The notes beneath the pieces are model-generated. The model made no database searches, was not told where the DNA came from, and saw only the letters and a program-made list of their open reading frames with translations. Below are positions 48,725-58,032 of a stretch of DNA of 64,000 nt, one piece after another. Both the position numbers and the translations under genes were made by a program. The stretch's first letter is position 1. Each line of letters begins with the position of its first letter. This DNA comes from RYN-230 sp963837515 (lineage in GTDB: Bacteria; Actinomycetota; Actinomycetes; Streptosporangiales; Streptosporangiaceae), in assembly GCA_963837515.1 (NCBI GenBank), contig CAWINT010000009.1, positions 1 through 64,000 on the forward strand, written 5' to 3'.

Positions 48725-49394
48725 CCCGCGCCCTTGGGCTCCGCTGCCTGGTGGCAGGGAAACCCGATCGCCGGCGCCCCGCGCTGAAGCCGGCGGTACC
48801 GGGAAGTGAAGTGTTCAGCGCAGTAACGAAGGGGGGGTCGGCCCCGGCGGCACGTCGGGCCGAGCCGAGCGGTAATCGCGCAGGCCGCTCGAGGGGGGTC
48901 CATGAAAAGCTGCCGGGGTCGATCCTGGGTCGGCGTTCCGCCCAGAGTCTGTGTTCCTGCCCGGCGCCTGGCTTCCAGTCCAGCCGGGCTTCCAGTCCAG
49001 CCGGGCTTCCAGTCCAGCCGGGCTTCCAGTCCAGCCGGGCTTCCAGTCCAGCCGGGCTTCCAGTCCAGCCGGGCTTCCAGGCGATAGCCGTTCCATGGCC
49101 AGACCGCCGCGGAGGCATTTCCCGGCCCGGTGAACGCGGCGGCGCCATCACCTGCCCTACAGGCAGTAACTGACTTATAACTTTTCGTAACTGCCCCTGG
49201 CCCGTGCTCACGGTCCGCCATACTGGTCGCCGTGCCGTCGCCGAGACGGGGGAGGGCGGCATGCCAGGCATCTTGTACCACGAACACCGGCGTGCGCTGC
49301 GGCGCGCGCCGCGGGGGGGTGCGCGGTGCCGTCCGCCGCTAGCGGCCCCGGGGACGGGCCGGCACGGCACCGCTTCTCAGGGGAGGATCGCACA
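48725..49394. other. Long non-coding interval containing a minisatellite
   Basis: 670 bp between bldC and the low-complexity protein gene. Apart from the 17-bp tandem repeat (48971-49080) I find no supported gene; open frames on both strands are created by the repeat and by GC bias. The 3' end (49160-49390) should hold the promoter of the next gene. Confidence 0.5.
48971..49080. repeat. 17-bp tandem repeat (minisatellite), 6.5 copies
   Basis: gcttccagtccagccgg is repeated perfectly six times (48971-49072) plus gcttccag. The unit length is not a multiple of three, so every frame crossing it reads a 17-residue periodic peptide; those frames are artefacts. Perfect identity implies recent expansion and likely strain-to-strain copy-number variation. 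Confidence 0.95.
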
Positions 49395-51179
49395 ATGCCT
49401 GACCCAAGGCTGGTATCTCGCGCGCAACGCGCCGCGACAATGCTGGAGCGGGCGTGGGACCGCTGGCGCAGCGCGCAGGGCCTAGCGGCCGAGCCGTTGC
49501 CGCCGGTCTCCAGCTACGTGGGCTACTCGATCGAAGAGCCGTGGGGCCGGCCGAGAGTCGTCTTCGGGGTGGATGCTGAGGACGCGGAACGGCTGGCTGC
49601 GCTGCTGCAGGAGAGCACCAGGCCGGCCGGCCCCGGGGAGTGGCCCGATGACGGCAGTGAACGGGTGCCCGGCTGGAACGGCGCCGCGCCCGTCCCGGGG
49701 GCGGCAGCGTTCGGCCTGGGCGCCGCCGCGGGCGGTCCGGGCACACCAGAGCACGGCCCGGCGGCGGAGCGCGGCCTCGGCCCGGTGGAGGACCGTTTGG
49801 GGATCCCGGGCAGCGCGCACCGCGCGGGGCTGATCGGGCCGGATACCGGGACGGGCGAGCCGGGCCTGGAAGCCGGGCCCGGCGCCGGGCCAGCGGCAAA
49901 TGGCGCTGCGCCTGGGGAGTATGGCGCTGGGCCCGGGGAGTATGGCGCTGGGCCCGGGGAGTATGGCGCTGGGCCCGGGGAGTATGGCGCTGGGCCCAGC
50001 GGATATGGGACCGGGCCGGGGGGGCATGGCGCCGGGCCGGGGGCGCCGGGACACGGCGGTAGCCTGCTGGATGACGTCCGCGGCCGGATACCCGTGCAGG
50101 GCTGGCCCGCTGATTTCACCGACCGCCGTGACGAACGCGGCGGCCCGTGGTCTGGCCCGCAGCGACCAGGCTCGCAGTGGCCGGGGCAGCAGCGGCCCGG
50201 CTACCCGGTGGCCGGGCCGGACGGGCCCGAGGTCCCCCCGCCGGGAAGTCTGGTGCCGGGGGCGCCGCTGGCCGACGGCCCGGTGCCGGGCGGATTGGTC
50301 CCGGGTGGAGTCGTGCCGAGCCCGCCGGTCCCCGGGCCCCGGGAGACCGTCGATCCGGCTGACGATTCGGCTGAGGAGCTGGCCGGCCGCGTGGATGCGG
50401 CACGGGAGCCCAGCCCGGGAACCGAGACTGGGCCCGGTGGCGCGGAGCGCGCTCCGGAATCCGGGCCGGCCGGCCCGGAGCAGATACCCGGCGACGGCCG
50501 CCCCGAACTCGATGCGGCAGCCGCGGCGGACGAGTCCGCGCCGGGTGCCCCCGACCCGCCCGGCAAGGGTCCCCGGCACCGGGGCGGAGCACCGAGGAGC
50601 GCCACCCGTGACGGTCAGCGCCCCGGCGGGGCACCGGCGGCTGGGGCCGAGCCAGGTTGCGCCCAGCCAGGTGGCGCCCGGCCAGGTGGCGCCCAGCCTG
50701 GCGGCACGGGCTGGAGTGACGCGCCCACTGGCGCCGGTCCGGGCGACGAGCCGCGGACCGGTCAGCCAGGCCGGCTGCCCGGCGGCGCGGACCCAGCCAC
50801 CTCCCCAGGTGACCAAGAGTCCCGCGACCCCGCGGACGGCACCGGCCGCGAGCCCGGCTCGCGGCCGGTAGACCCGCCGGCCCTCCAGGTGCCCAGGCAG
50901 CCGCAGCCGGGTGGGGACACCCGTCCCGGCTCGTTCGGCCGCCCGGGGGGCGGGCCGCCGGAAGGCCCACAGGCGGCCGAACGCGACACCGATCCGGCTG
51001 GCCGGCCCAGCATCGCGGACACCATGGCCGCTGAGCTGGCCGGCTGGGCCGCGGGAGAACTCCCCGGGCAGGCGTCGGCGCGGCTGGCGGCCTGGGCGAC
51101 CGTGGGCGGGGCGGTCGCCCGCGGCCGCCGGCAGGCCGGGCTCGGTGGCGGCGGCACCGCCACGGAACGGACCGGGTAA
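49395..51179 (+). CDS. Large low-complexity Gly/Pro/Ala-rich protein
   Basis: 594 residues from ATG 49395 with GGAGG upstream. Residues 1-75 form a conserved-looking domain (LVSRAQRAATMLERAWDRWR, VSSYVGYSIEEPWGRPRVVF, DAEDAERLAALLQ). The middle 450 residues are disordered Gly/Pro/Ala sequence, with four copies of GEYGAGP encoded by a 21-bp tandem repeat (about 49912-50000) and further QPGGA-type repeats (50650-50700). The C-terminal 50 residues return to a helix (SIADTMAAELAGWAAGELPG, ASARLAAWATVGGAVA). The ordered ends suggest a scaffold or partner-binding protein. Function unknown. Confidence 0.7.
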   Translation: MPDPRLVSRAQRAATMLERAWDRWRSAQGLAAEPLPPVSSYVGYSIEEPWGRPRVVFGVDAEDAERLAALLQESTRPAGPGEWPDDGSERVPGWNGAAPVPGAAAFGLGAAAGGPGTPEHGPAAERGLGPVEDRLGIPGSAHRAGLIGPDTGTGEPGLEAGPGAGPAANGAAPGEYGAGPGEYGAGPGEYGAGPGEYGAGPSGYGTGPGGHGAGPGAPGHGGSLLDDVRGRIPVQGWPADFTDRRDERGGPWSGPQRPGSQWPGQQRPGYPVAGPDGPEVPPPGSLVPGAPLADGPVPGGLVPGGVVPSPPVPGPRETVDPADDSAEELAGRVDAAREPSPGTETGPGGAERAPESGPAGPEQIPGDGRPELDAAAAADESAPGAPDPPGKGPRHRGGAPRSATRDGQRPGGAPAAGAEPGCAQPGGARPGGAQPGGTGWSDAPTGAGPGDEPRTGQPGRLPGGADPATSPGDQESRDPADGTGREPGSRPVDPPALQVPRQPQPGGDTRPGSFGRPGGGPPEGPQAAERDTDPAGRPSIADTMAAELAGWAAGELPGQASARLAAWATVGGAVARGRRQAGLGGGGTATERTG

Positions 51180-51288
51180 CGGCCCAGGGAGCCGCCGGGT
51201 GGGACATCCACCGGATCAGCTACTCGGCGGGGCGCCGCGGGGATGGGCGGTTAGGCTCGTCAGTCAGAGTCGAGCCGAGGGAGTCCGG

Positions 51289-52251
51289 ATGAGCCAGGCC
51301 ATCGGCCGTCCGGCGGCCATGGCCGCGCTGCTGGCCGTGGGGCTGATCGCCGGCTGCGCGAGCCCGGCCGGCCCCGCGAGCACCGGGCGATCGGGCGCTG
51401 CCGCCCCGGCGACCGCGGGTCACCAGGCCGGCAACGACCCGTTCCGGGTCCCTGCTTCGGCCGGCTCAGGAACGGCGGCCCCGGGCGGGTCCGGTACCGC
51501 CGGCCTGCCCGGCACTCCCGGGGCCCGGCCCGGCGCCGCCGCCGGGGCCGGTAGCGGGGGCACCCCGTCACCCGGCCGCCCGCTCGCCGGCCAGGTCGTT
51601 GCCCTCGATCCTGGCCACAACGGAGCCAATTGGTCCCATCCGGCGACCATCGACCGGCTGGTGAACGTGATCACCGAGTGGAAGCCGTGTGACACGACCG
51701 GGACGCAGACCGCGGCCGGCTACGCGGAACACGCCTTCAACTTCGACGTGGCGACCCGGCTGGCCGGCCTGCTGCGGGCGGAGGGCGCCACGGTGGTACT
51801 CACCCGCCACACCGACGCCGGGGTCGGCCCGTGCATCACCCAGCGGGCCGAGATCGGCAATCGGGCGCACGCCGCCGTCGCGCTGTCCATCCACGCCGAC
51901 GGCGGCCCGACGTCCGGCTCCGGGTTTGATGTCATCGAGCCCGGGCTCGTGCCGGGGCACAACGAGGCGATCATCGCGCCGTCCGCCCGCCTCGGCCGGG
52001 CCATCCGGGACGCGTACCACCGCATCACCGGCGAGCCTTACGCCGACTACGTCGGCACCGCGGGGCTGGATGTGCGCACCGACCTCGGTGGCCTCAACCT
52101 GTCCACCGTGCCCAAGGTGCTGATCGAATGCGGCAACATGACCAACGCGCCCGACGCCGCCCGGCTGAGCAGCCCCGCGTTCCGGCAGCGCATCGCGGTG
52201 GGGCTCGCGGCCGGGCTCACCGCGTTCCTCACGGCCGGCAGGCATCCCTAA
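51289..52251 (+). CDS. Lipoprotein N-acetylmuramoyl-L-alanine amidase
   Basis: 320 residues from ATG 51289. A lipoprotein signal peptide ends at the lipobox LIAGC (Cys about 21), so it is exported and lipid-anchored. After a Gly/Ser/Pro linker the Amidase_3 domain spans about 100-318: VVALDPGHNG (zinc His), GATVVLTRHTDAGVGPCITQ, RAEIGNRAHAAVALSIHADG (zinc His) and VPKVLIECGNMTNAPDA (catalytic Glu). It cleaves the amide bond between MurNAc and the stem peptide. The zinc Glu is expected near residue 150 (YAEHAFN). Confidence 0.9.
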   Translation: MSQAIGRPAAMAALLAVGLIAGCASPAGPASTGRSGAAAPATAGHQAGNDPFRVPASAGSGTAAPGGSGTAGLPGTPGARPGAAAGAGSGGTPSPGRPLAGQVVALDPGHNGANWSHPATIDRLVNVITEWKPCDTTGTQTAAGYAEHAFNFDVATRLAGLLRAEGATVVLTRHTDAGVGPCITQRAEIGNRAHAAVALSIHADGGPTSGSGFDVIEPGLVPGHNEAIIAPSARLGRAIRDAYHRITGEPYADYVGTAGLDVRTDLGGLNLSTVPKVLIECGNMTNAPDAARLSSPAFRQRIAVGLAAGLTAFLTAGRHP

Positions 52252-52462
52252 GCCCTCACTCAGCTAACGCTAAGGTGCCGGCGCTGCAATGGGTCATGCG
52301 CCCTCAGGGCGCCAGGGGGTTAGACGTCTGGGTCCGGCCCGACCAGCCCAGGGACCGGGCTGGGCCCAGGCACCACATCGGTGCCCGCGCCGCAGCCCAC
52401 CGACCGCCTCGGCCGCGTCACTTCCGCCCCGCCTTCCCGGACTGTCAGTACGAGGACGGAGA

Positions 52463-54133
52463 ATGTCCGCTGTGCGGGTTGCAGTGGTGGCCGGGCCCGG
52501 CCACACGGCCCTGCTGCAGGAGCTGGCGGATGACGGCACCGAGCACGGACGGGCCGTTATGGTGAACGATCTCCCGGCTGCGGTGGCGAGCTACGAGCGG
52601 GCCGGCGGGGTGCGCTGGGTGTGGGGCGATACGGCCAGTCACTACCCGCCGCTGCTGTGTGCCGGGGTGCGGGTGGGCCGGTGTCACGATGTGGCGCTGA
52701 TCGAGGGGCTGCTGCGGGCGCGTGACGGCGGCCCACCGGGGCCGCCCGGGCCGGCGGCCGCCCGGCCGCAGGCCAACGGCGCGCGCCAGCCGGCCCTGTG
52801 GGGGCCGGCCGAAACCGGCCTGCCCGAGGCCCAGGGCGAGCTGCAGGCGCTGGTCAGGGCGCACGCCGGGCAGTTGGGCCGGATCGCCGCCGACGAGTCT
52901 CCCGGACGGTTCGGCCTGCTGGCCGCGGCCGAGTCGGCGGGCGGCCTGGCCGCGGCGGAGATGCGCGCCCGGGGCATGCCATGGCGCCCGGACGTGCACG
53001 ATGCGCTGCTGGCCGAGCTGCTGGGACCGCGGCCGCCAGCGGGCCTGCCGCCCGCCCGGCTCGCCGCGCTGGCCAAGGAGATCTCGGCCGCATTCGGCGG
53101 CCGGCCCGTGAACGCGGACTCGCCCGCCCAGCTGGCCAGGGCGTTCGCGGCCGACGGGATCCGGGTCGGCTCCACCCGGGCGGGCGTGCTCCGTGGCATC
53201 GACCATCCAGCCGTGCCGCCGCTGCTGGAGTACAAGGAGCTGGCCCGGCTGCACTCGGCGCACGGCTGGGGCTGGCTGGATGAGTGGGTCCGGGACGGGC
53301 GGTTCCACCCGGAATACCTGGTCGGTGGGGTGGTGTCTGGTCGCTGGGCGACCCGTGGGGGCGGTGCGCTGCAGATCCCCCGGCTACTGCGGCGGGCCGT
53401 GATCGCCGACCCCGCCTGGGTGCTGGTCGTGGCGGACGCGGCGCAACTGGAGCCCCGGGTGCTGGCCGCCCTGGCCGGGGACCAGGCGTTCGCCGAGGCG
53501 GCCGGCCTGGGGGATCTTTATCAGGCCCTGGCCGGGGCGTTCGGTGGCGACCGGGCCAAGGCCAAGGTCGCGCTGCTCTCCGCGATGTACGGCGGCGCTG
53601 GCGGGGAGGCGTCGCAGCTGCTGGCGGTGTTGCGCCGCCGGTTCCCGCGGGCCGACGGGTATGTCGAGGCAGCCGCGCGGGCGGGCGAGGAGGGCCGGGT
53701 CGTCCGGTCCCGGCTCGGCCGCACCTGCCCGCCGCCCTCGGCCGAGTGGCGCGGCCTGACCGCATCTGCGGACGAGCCGGACGCGGCCGACCAGCTGGCC
53801 CGCCGCTCGCTGCGGGCCAGGGGCCGGTTCACCCGCAACTTCGTGGTGCAGGCCAGCGCCGCGGACTGGGCGCTGGTGCTGCTGGCCGGGCTGCGCCGCC
53901 GCCTCGCCGTCCCGGCCTCCGGCCAGGCCGCCCCGGACCTACCGGACGGGGCGGGGCTCGTCTTCTTCCAGCACGATGAGGTCGTCGTGCACTGCCCGGA
54001 GGAACTGGGCCCGGCCGTCGCCGACGCCATTCAGGACGCGGCCGCCGAGGCCGGGCGGCTGGTGTTCGGCGACACCAGGGTCCGTTTCCCGGTCAACACC
54101 GCGGTCGTCAGCTGCTACGCGGACGCCAAGTAG
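52463..54133 (+). CDS. Pol I-like DNA polymerase with degenerate exonuclease domain
   Basis: 556 residues from ATG 52463. The N-terminal 180 residues occupy the place of a 3'-5' exonuclease but without its acidic motifs in clear form. The polymerase domain follows: PVNADSPAQLARAFAADGIR, HPEYLVGGVVSGRWATRGGG, motif A VVADAAQLEPRVLAALAGDQ, finger KAKVALLSAMYGGAGG, and motif C LVFFQHDEVVVHCPEELGPA. This short family-A polymerase occurs in many actinomycetes beside the main PolA and is usually labelled 'bifunctional 3'-5' exonuclease/DNA polymerase'. A repair or lesion-related role is likely but unproven. Confidence 0.88.
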   Translation: MSAVRVAVVAGPGHTALLQELADDGTEHGRAVMVNDLPAAVASYERAGGVRWVWGDTASHYPPLLCAGVRVGRCHDVALIEGLLRARDGGPPGPPGPAAARPQANGARQPALWGPAETGLPEAQGELQALVRAHAGQLGRIAADESPGRFGLLAAAESAGGLAAAEMRARGMPWRPDVHDALLAELLGPRPPAGLPPARLAALAKEISAAFGGRPVNADSPAQLARAFAADGIRVGSTRAGVLRGIDHPAVPPLLEYKELARLHSAHGWGWLDEWVRDGRFHPEYLVGGVVSGRWATRGGGALQIPRLLRRAVIADPAWVLVVADAAQLEPRVLAALAGDQAFAEAAGLGDLYQALAGAFGGDRAKAKVALLSAMYGGAGGEASQLLAVLRRRFPRADGYVEAAARAGEEGRVVRSRLGRTCPPPSAEWRGLTASADEPDAADQLARRSLRARGRFTRNFVVQASAADWALVLLAGLRRRLAVPASGQAAPDLPDGAGLVFFQHDEVVVHCPEELGPAVADAIQDAAAEAGRLVFGDTRVRFPVNTAVVSCYADAK

Positions 54134-54160
54134 CGGCGGGCTGGCCGCACCGCCGGCCGG

Positions 54161-54589
54161 TCAGGTGGTGACGGGCGGCTGATCGGTGCCGCAGTACCTG
54201 CACTTGCTGGCGGCGGCGGGGATGTCGCTGGACAGGCAGGCCGGGCAGGTCTTGGTGGGCGGCGGGTCGCCGAACACCACCTGCCCGCGGCGCGCCTGGA
54301 TCCTCCGGTACGGCACGACGACCAGGAAGTACACGACGGCGATGAAGATGATGAAGTAGATGATCGCCGAGATGAACCCGCCGAAACTCACGAAGGTGTT
54401 TCTGTTGCCCTTCGCGCCCAACTGCACGCCAAGGCCGAGGGAACTGCCACCCTGAGCGCGGTTCACGATCGGGTTGATGATGTTGCTGGTGAACGCGGCG
54501 ACCAGGCCGCTGAACGCCAGCGCTATTGACAGCCCGACGGCGGTGACGATGACGTCACCGCGCATCAGGAAGTTCCGGAAGCCTTTCAT
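54161..54589 (-). CDS. mscL: Large-conductance mechanosensitive channel with zinc-ribbon tail
   Basis: 142 residues from ATG 54589 (GGAG at usual distance). MKGFRNFLMRGDVIVTAVGL with helix 1 IALAFSGLVAAFTSNIINPI and helix 2 GFISAIIYFIIFIAVVYFLV gives the MscL pore fold, which releases solutes on osmotic down-shock. In place of the normal short C-terminal helix it ends with TKTCPACLSSDIPAAASKCR-YCG: two CxxC pairs forming a zinc ribbon. This fusion is seen in some actinomycetes. The zinc part may sense or tether a cytoplasmic partner. Confidence 0.85.
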   Translation of the reverse strand: MKGFRNFLMRGDVIVTAVGLSIALAFSGLVAAFTSNIINPIVNRAQGGSSLGLGVQLGAKGNRNTFVSFGGFISAIIYFIIFIAVVYFLVVVPYRRIQARRGQVVFGDPPPTKTCPACLSSDIPAAASKCRYCGTDQPPVTT

Positions 54590-55283
54590 CCGTTTCTCCG
54601 CTTCGCCCGAATCCGTGACCTCGTCCCGTCGCCCTGGGCCGAAAGCCGGGCCCCCGGTTACGCAACTGCCGCTGGCGGGCGGCACGCCGTAGGATCCCCG
54701 ACCGCGCGACCCGACGCAAGGCTTTCCGGGCATCTTTCGGCCCCGCGTGTCCCACCGGTTGCAGCCAGGCCGCGCCGCCTGGCCGCGGGATTCTCAGCAG
54801 GACGGCGGCTGGCGGCAGAATCTTTCGAGCACGCCATCGCCTGAGCCTGGCGGGATTGTCGGTCGCGTTCGCTATGGTGTTCGAAGTGGATCGGGGTCCC
54901 GCGAGGCGTGGGGAACGATCCGGAGACTACCGGGAGCCGGTAAGGGGGCGTGGCCAGTGCCGGGCGGACCTGGGCCGGAACAGCCGGGCGCGACCGCCTG
55001 CCGGTTCCGGCACCATGCGGGCCAGGATGTGCCAGCCTGGGGTGAGCCCGGTGGGACGGCTGACGGCGCACCCGCCCGGCGCCCGGCGACGGGCGCCGGG
55101 CGCCGCCGAATCCTCTTCCGGCGATGCGCGAACACGGCCGACGGCGCAGGGTGCCGCAGGCCAGGGCGACTCCGCCGGTGATGCCGGCCCCGCCGCTGGG
55201 TCACCCCCCGGCCCGGCGGCGGGGCCTCCCCCGGGTGCGTCAGTCCCTCCGCGGCAGTCGGCCGGTCCTCCGCCTGACCCGGC
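54590..55283. other. Gene-poor region between mscL and HAD remnant
   Basis: About 690 bp. Several open frames on the plus strand (near 54750-55180 and 54860-55420) are Arg/Pro/Gly-rich without recognised motifs. I cannot support a gene. It also contains a GC-rich inverted run (cggcgcccggcgacgggcgccgg, near 55078-55100, listed here as broken stems). Confidence 0.35.
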
Positions 55284-55694
55284 GGAACTTCCAGTGTTTA
55301 GCCATTGCCTGAGCTGGGTTGCCAGGCCGGTGATGTTGCCGGTGCCCATTTCCACTGGATGGCGGTGCCGCCCTGGGCGGCGAAGGTGGCGCAGTTGTCT
55401 GCGCGGTCGTCGATGAGCACGGCGTCGGTGAAGCCGACGCCATGGGCGGTCAGCCAGGGCCCGAAGAACGTTTGCGGTCTTCGCTTTTCAGCGCCCCGGC
55501 CTGGCTGGAGCAGATGATGTCGTCGCAGATGACGGCCCAGTCCGCTAAAGTTTCGCGGTCTTTCTTCCGGTGGCGCTTGCGGTTGCGGGCGTGCTCGAAG
55601 GCGCGGGCGAAGCAGTCCATGTTGTCGGGTCGCGGGACAGCACGCCATGCCAGTCGGAGAAGATGACCCGCCCGGCTAACGGCACCTGCTTCAT
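55284..55694 (-). pseudogene. HAD-superfamily hydrolase remnant, multiple frameshifts
   Basis: From ATG 55694 the first frame reads KQVPLAGRVIFSDWHGVLSR (HAD motif I region). A second frame gives HRKKDRETLADWAVICDDII and CSSQAGALKSEDRK. A third gives FFGPWLTAHGVGFTDAVLID and DRADNCATFAAQGGTAIQWK. A fourth ends with TGNITGLATQLRQWLNTG. In order they make one HAD hydrolase with the motif-IV-like DDRADN. At least three single-base shifts break it, so it is inactive as sequenced, or this stretch has assembly errors. Confidence 0.72.
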
Positions 55695-55829
55695 CCGGCT
55701 CCCCCGCTGGTGCGCAACGCTGTGGCCTGCCAGATGTCTGCCGCCGCGAGCTGCGTCAGTTCCAGCAACCCTAGCGTGCCATCCAGCGGCGGTGGATGGT
55801 CTCCGGGCTGGGCGCCCGCTCCAGATGCC

Positions 55830-56248
55830 TCATTCCTCCGTGCTCCGCCGCAGCCGCTTGATCTGGGCGCGCCGCTGCTTGGCCGCGAGCCGCCGTTCCT
55901 GCGAGCCACGGGTCGGCCGGGTCGCCCGCCGGGCGGTCGGCGGCGGCGCGGTCGCGGCGGTCAGCAGGGCCACCAGGCGCTGCTGCGCCGCTTCCCGGTT
56001 GCGCAGTTGCGAGCGGAACTCGGACGCGCTGATCGTCAGCACGCCGTCCACGAGCCGGCCAGGGCACGCAGCGCTCGTTCTTTGAGGACCGGGCCCAGGG
56101 CGCCGGAGGCCGCCAGGTCGTACGACAGCTCCACCCGGCTGTCGCTGGTGTTCACCGACTGCCCGCCCGGCCCGGAAGAACGGGAGAACCGCCACGACAA
56201 TTCGCTGGCCGGGATGGTCCGGCCCCGGACCTGGAGATCGCCCGCCAT
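55830..56248 (-). pseudogene. arfB: Ribosome-rescue peptidyl-tRNA hydrolase ArfB, frameshifted
   Basis: From ATG 56248: LQVRGRTIPASELSWRFSRS, then SGPGGQSVNTSDSRVELSYD with the catalytic GGQ, then KERALRALAG. The frame then runs out (SWTAC, stop 56036), while the next frame continues GRLVDGVLTISASEFRSQLR, NREAAQQRLVALLTAATAPP and the basic tail RRLAAKQRRAQIKRLRRS. A one-base deletion near 56056-56062 separates the GGQ domain from the tail that must enter the mRNA channel of stalled ribosomes. Without correction the product would be inactive; sequencing error is a real alternative. Confidence 0.82.
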
Positions 56249-56706
56249 GCCATCCATGATCCCGCGCGTTGGTCTGACCGCCGCGCCGGGACCGGCGAGG
56301 CCGCTCCCGGTGCCGGTCAGCGACGGTTCCGGTCCGCCGGTCGCGGCTCCCCGGCCCGGCCGCCAGCCCGGAGTTGTGACCCGGTTATTACGTCCGGATG
56401 GCGCAGCCGCCGGGCCCGTCCGATTTACGGTACTTTCCCAATCGCCGCACCCGACGCGGTCCAGCCGCCAATTCAGCGTCCCTGGGAGGTGCCCGCCTGC
56501 CGGCCCCCGACAACACCGCGGGCCTGCGTGTGCACCGGGGGCATCCGCTGGCTGGTTCCCCTGCCGGGAGGCTCCAGGTGGCGGCCAGGATCCTGGCGGC
56601 GGGCGCGCTCCCCCGGTGCCCGCACCCGGACCGGCCACCGCTCTGGTACCTCCCGGCGGGGTCGCTGACCGGCGGCCCCGCGTATCGGCCCGCGGTGCGA
56701 GTCGTG
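56249..56706. other. Gene-poor region between arfB and MFS gene
   Basis: About 460 bp. It has an AT-richer spot (cggatttacggtactttcccaa, near 56420-56445) that could hold a promoter. A plus-strand open frame from 56398 is Pro/Arg-rich without motifs and is not supported. Confidence 0.35.
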
Positions 56707-58014
56707 TCACCGCACCGGGCCGGTCCCGCTGACCCCCAACTGAGGCTGGCCGGCCGTGGCCGGCGGCTGGGGGCGGGGATGCAGGGACGCCGGTGACGGC
56801 CTGCGGTGCGCCACCGCGAACGACAGCGCCCCCAGGATCAGGGCCACCACGCCGCTCACCGCGTACAGTTCGGGCAGGCTGAGCCCGGCCCGGCGCAGCG
56901 GTCCGACTCCGAACGCCGCGATCCCGTATCCCAGCTGGTAGAACGCGATGACGAGGCCGGCTACGGCGGCCGAGATGCGGGTCAGCTTCTCCTGGCCGAA
57001 ACTGATCGTCAGCGGCAGCAGCGCGGAGCAGCCGAACCCGGCCAGCGCGAATGCCCCGATGCCGGCCAGGCCCGCGTCCGGGGGTAGCGCCGCGATCAGC
57101 GCGAAGGCCCCGGCCAGCACGAACGGCAGCAGATGATAGGCCAGCCGGCTGGGAAACCAGCGGGCTACCACGGCGAACAGCAGACGGCCGGCGGTTACCA
57201 TCCCCCAGAACACGGTGAGCGCCAGCGATGCCATCGTCCTGGACACGCCGAGCGAGGTCAGGTCGAGCTGCGACCAGTTCCCGTTCATCGTCTCGCAGAA
57301 CCCGTACGCCGTCGCGAATGCCGCGAAGACCCAGAAACCCAACGGCACCCAGCCCCGGCCCCCTTCCCGGCGAGGGGCGCCCCCCTGGCCCGGTCCGGCC
57401 GCCTGGCCCGGTCCGCCCGGGGCCGCGGCCACGCTTCCCGCCCGTAGCGGCAGCCGCGCGCTCACGCCCATCAGCGCGGCCACGGCCAGGGCCGCCAGCA
57501 CCGGCAGGCCGACCCAGAAGCCGAGCCCGACGAACACGGCGATGAACACCGGGGCCAGGGTGGTGCCGAGGCCGAGCAGCGAGTTGAGCACGAGCACCGA
57601 CCGGTCCACCGCGTCCGGGTGGAACGCGGCGGCGAACGTGTTGACCGCGGGCACGGTCAGCCCGAATCCGGCCCCGAGCCACCCGGTCGCGGCGAGCAGC
57701 AGCCCGTAGGCCACGGCCTGGTCGCCCAGCACGAAGCGGCTCGCGATGAGCGCCGTCATGGCCGCCAGGCTGGCCGCCAGCCCGGCCAGGTACACCCGTT
57801 TGGTCCCGAAGCGCCGGGCCAGGGCGCCCTCCGCCAGCGCGGCCACCACGGCCACACAGGCCTGCGGCAGGAACATTGCGCCGTACTGGGTGCTGGACAG
57901 CCCGTAGGAGCCGGGTGCGGTGAAGATCGTGCTGGCGGCCGGGAAGGTGACCAGCACGACGCCCTGGACCAGGCCGGCCGCGTACACCGTCCGGCTTTCC
58001 GCCCGGGTGCTCAC
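56707..58014 (-). CDS. MFS transporter
   Basis: 435 residues from GTG 58014. Twelve hydrophobic helices; the loop between helices 2 and 3 has GALARRFGTKRVYLAG, the MFS motif A type. GLLLAATGWLGAGFGLTVPA, SVLVLNSLLGLGTTLAPVFI and GYGIAAFGVGPLRR are further family-like stretches. A central Gly/Pro-rich loop (about 190-220) separates the two six-helix halves. The substrate cannot be predicted. It ends 18 bp from the hydrolase gene on the same strand, but that gene's stop lies upstream, so they may be cotranscribed. Confidence 0.87.
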   Translation of the reverse strand: MSTRAESRTVYAAGLVQGVVLVTFPAASTIFTAPGSYGLSSTQYGAMFLPQACVAVVAALAEGALARRFGTKRVYLAGLAASLAAMTALIASRFVLGDQAVAYGLLLAATGWLGAGFGLTVPAVNTFAAAFHPDAVDRSVLVLNSLLGLGTTLAPVFIAVFVGLGFWVGLPVLAALAVAALMGVSARLPLRAGSVAAAPGGPGQAAGPGQGGAPRREGGRGWVPLGFWVFAAFATAYGFCETMNGNWSQLDLTSLGVSRTMASLALTVFWGMVTAGRLLFAVVARWFPSRLAYHLLPFVLAGAFALIAALPPDAGLAGIGAFALAGFGCSALLPLTISFGQEKLTRISAAVAGLVIAFYQLGYGIAAFGVGPLRRAGLSLPELYAVSGVVALILGALSFAVAHRRPSPASLHPRPQPPATAGQPQLGVSGTGPVR

Positions 58015-58032
58015 CCCGGCATCATGCCCGGC

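Noticed and set aside
48971..49080. Possible CRISPR array
   Set aside because: The repeats are directly adjacent 17-mers with no spacers.
48630..49370. Open frames on both strands with a 17-residue periodic peptide
   Set aside because: They are produced by the 17-bp tandem repeat, which is open in several frames; there is no supporting start site or family resemblance.
56398..56796. Plus-strand frame between arfB and the MFS gene
   Set aside because: Overlaps the MFS gene antisense, Pro/Arg-rich, no motif.
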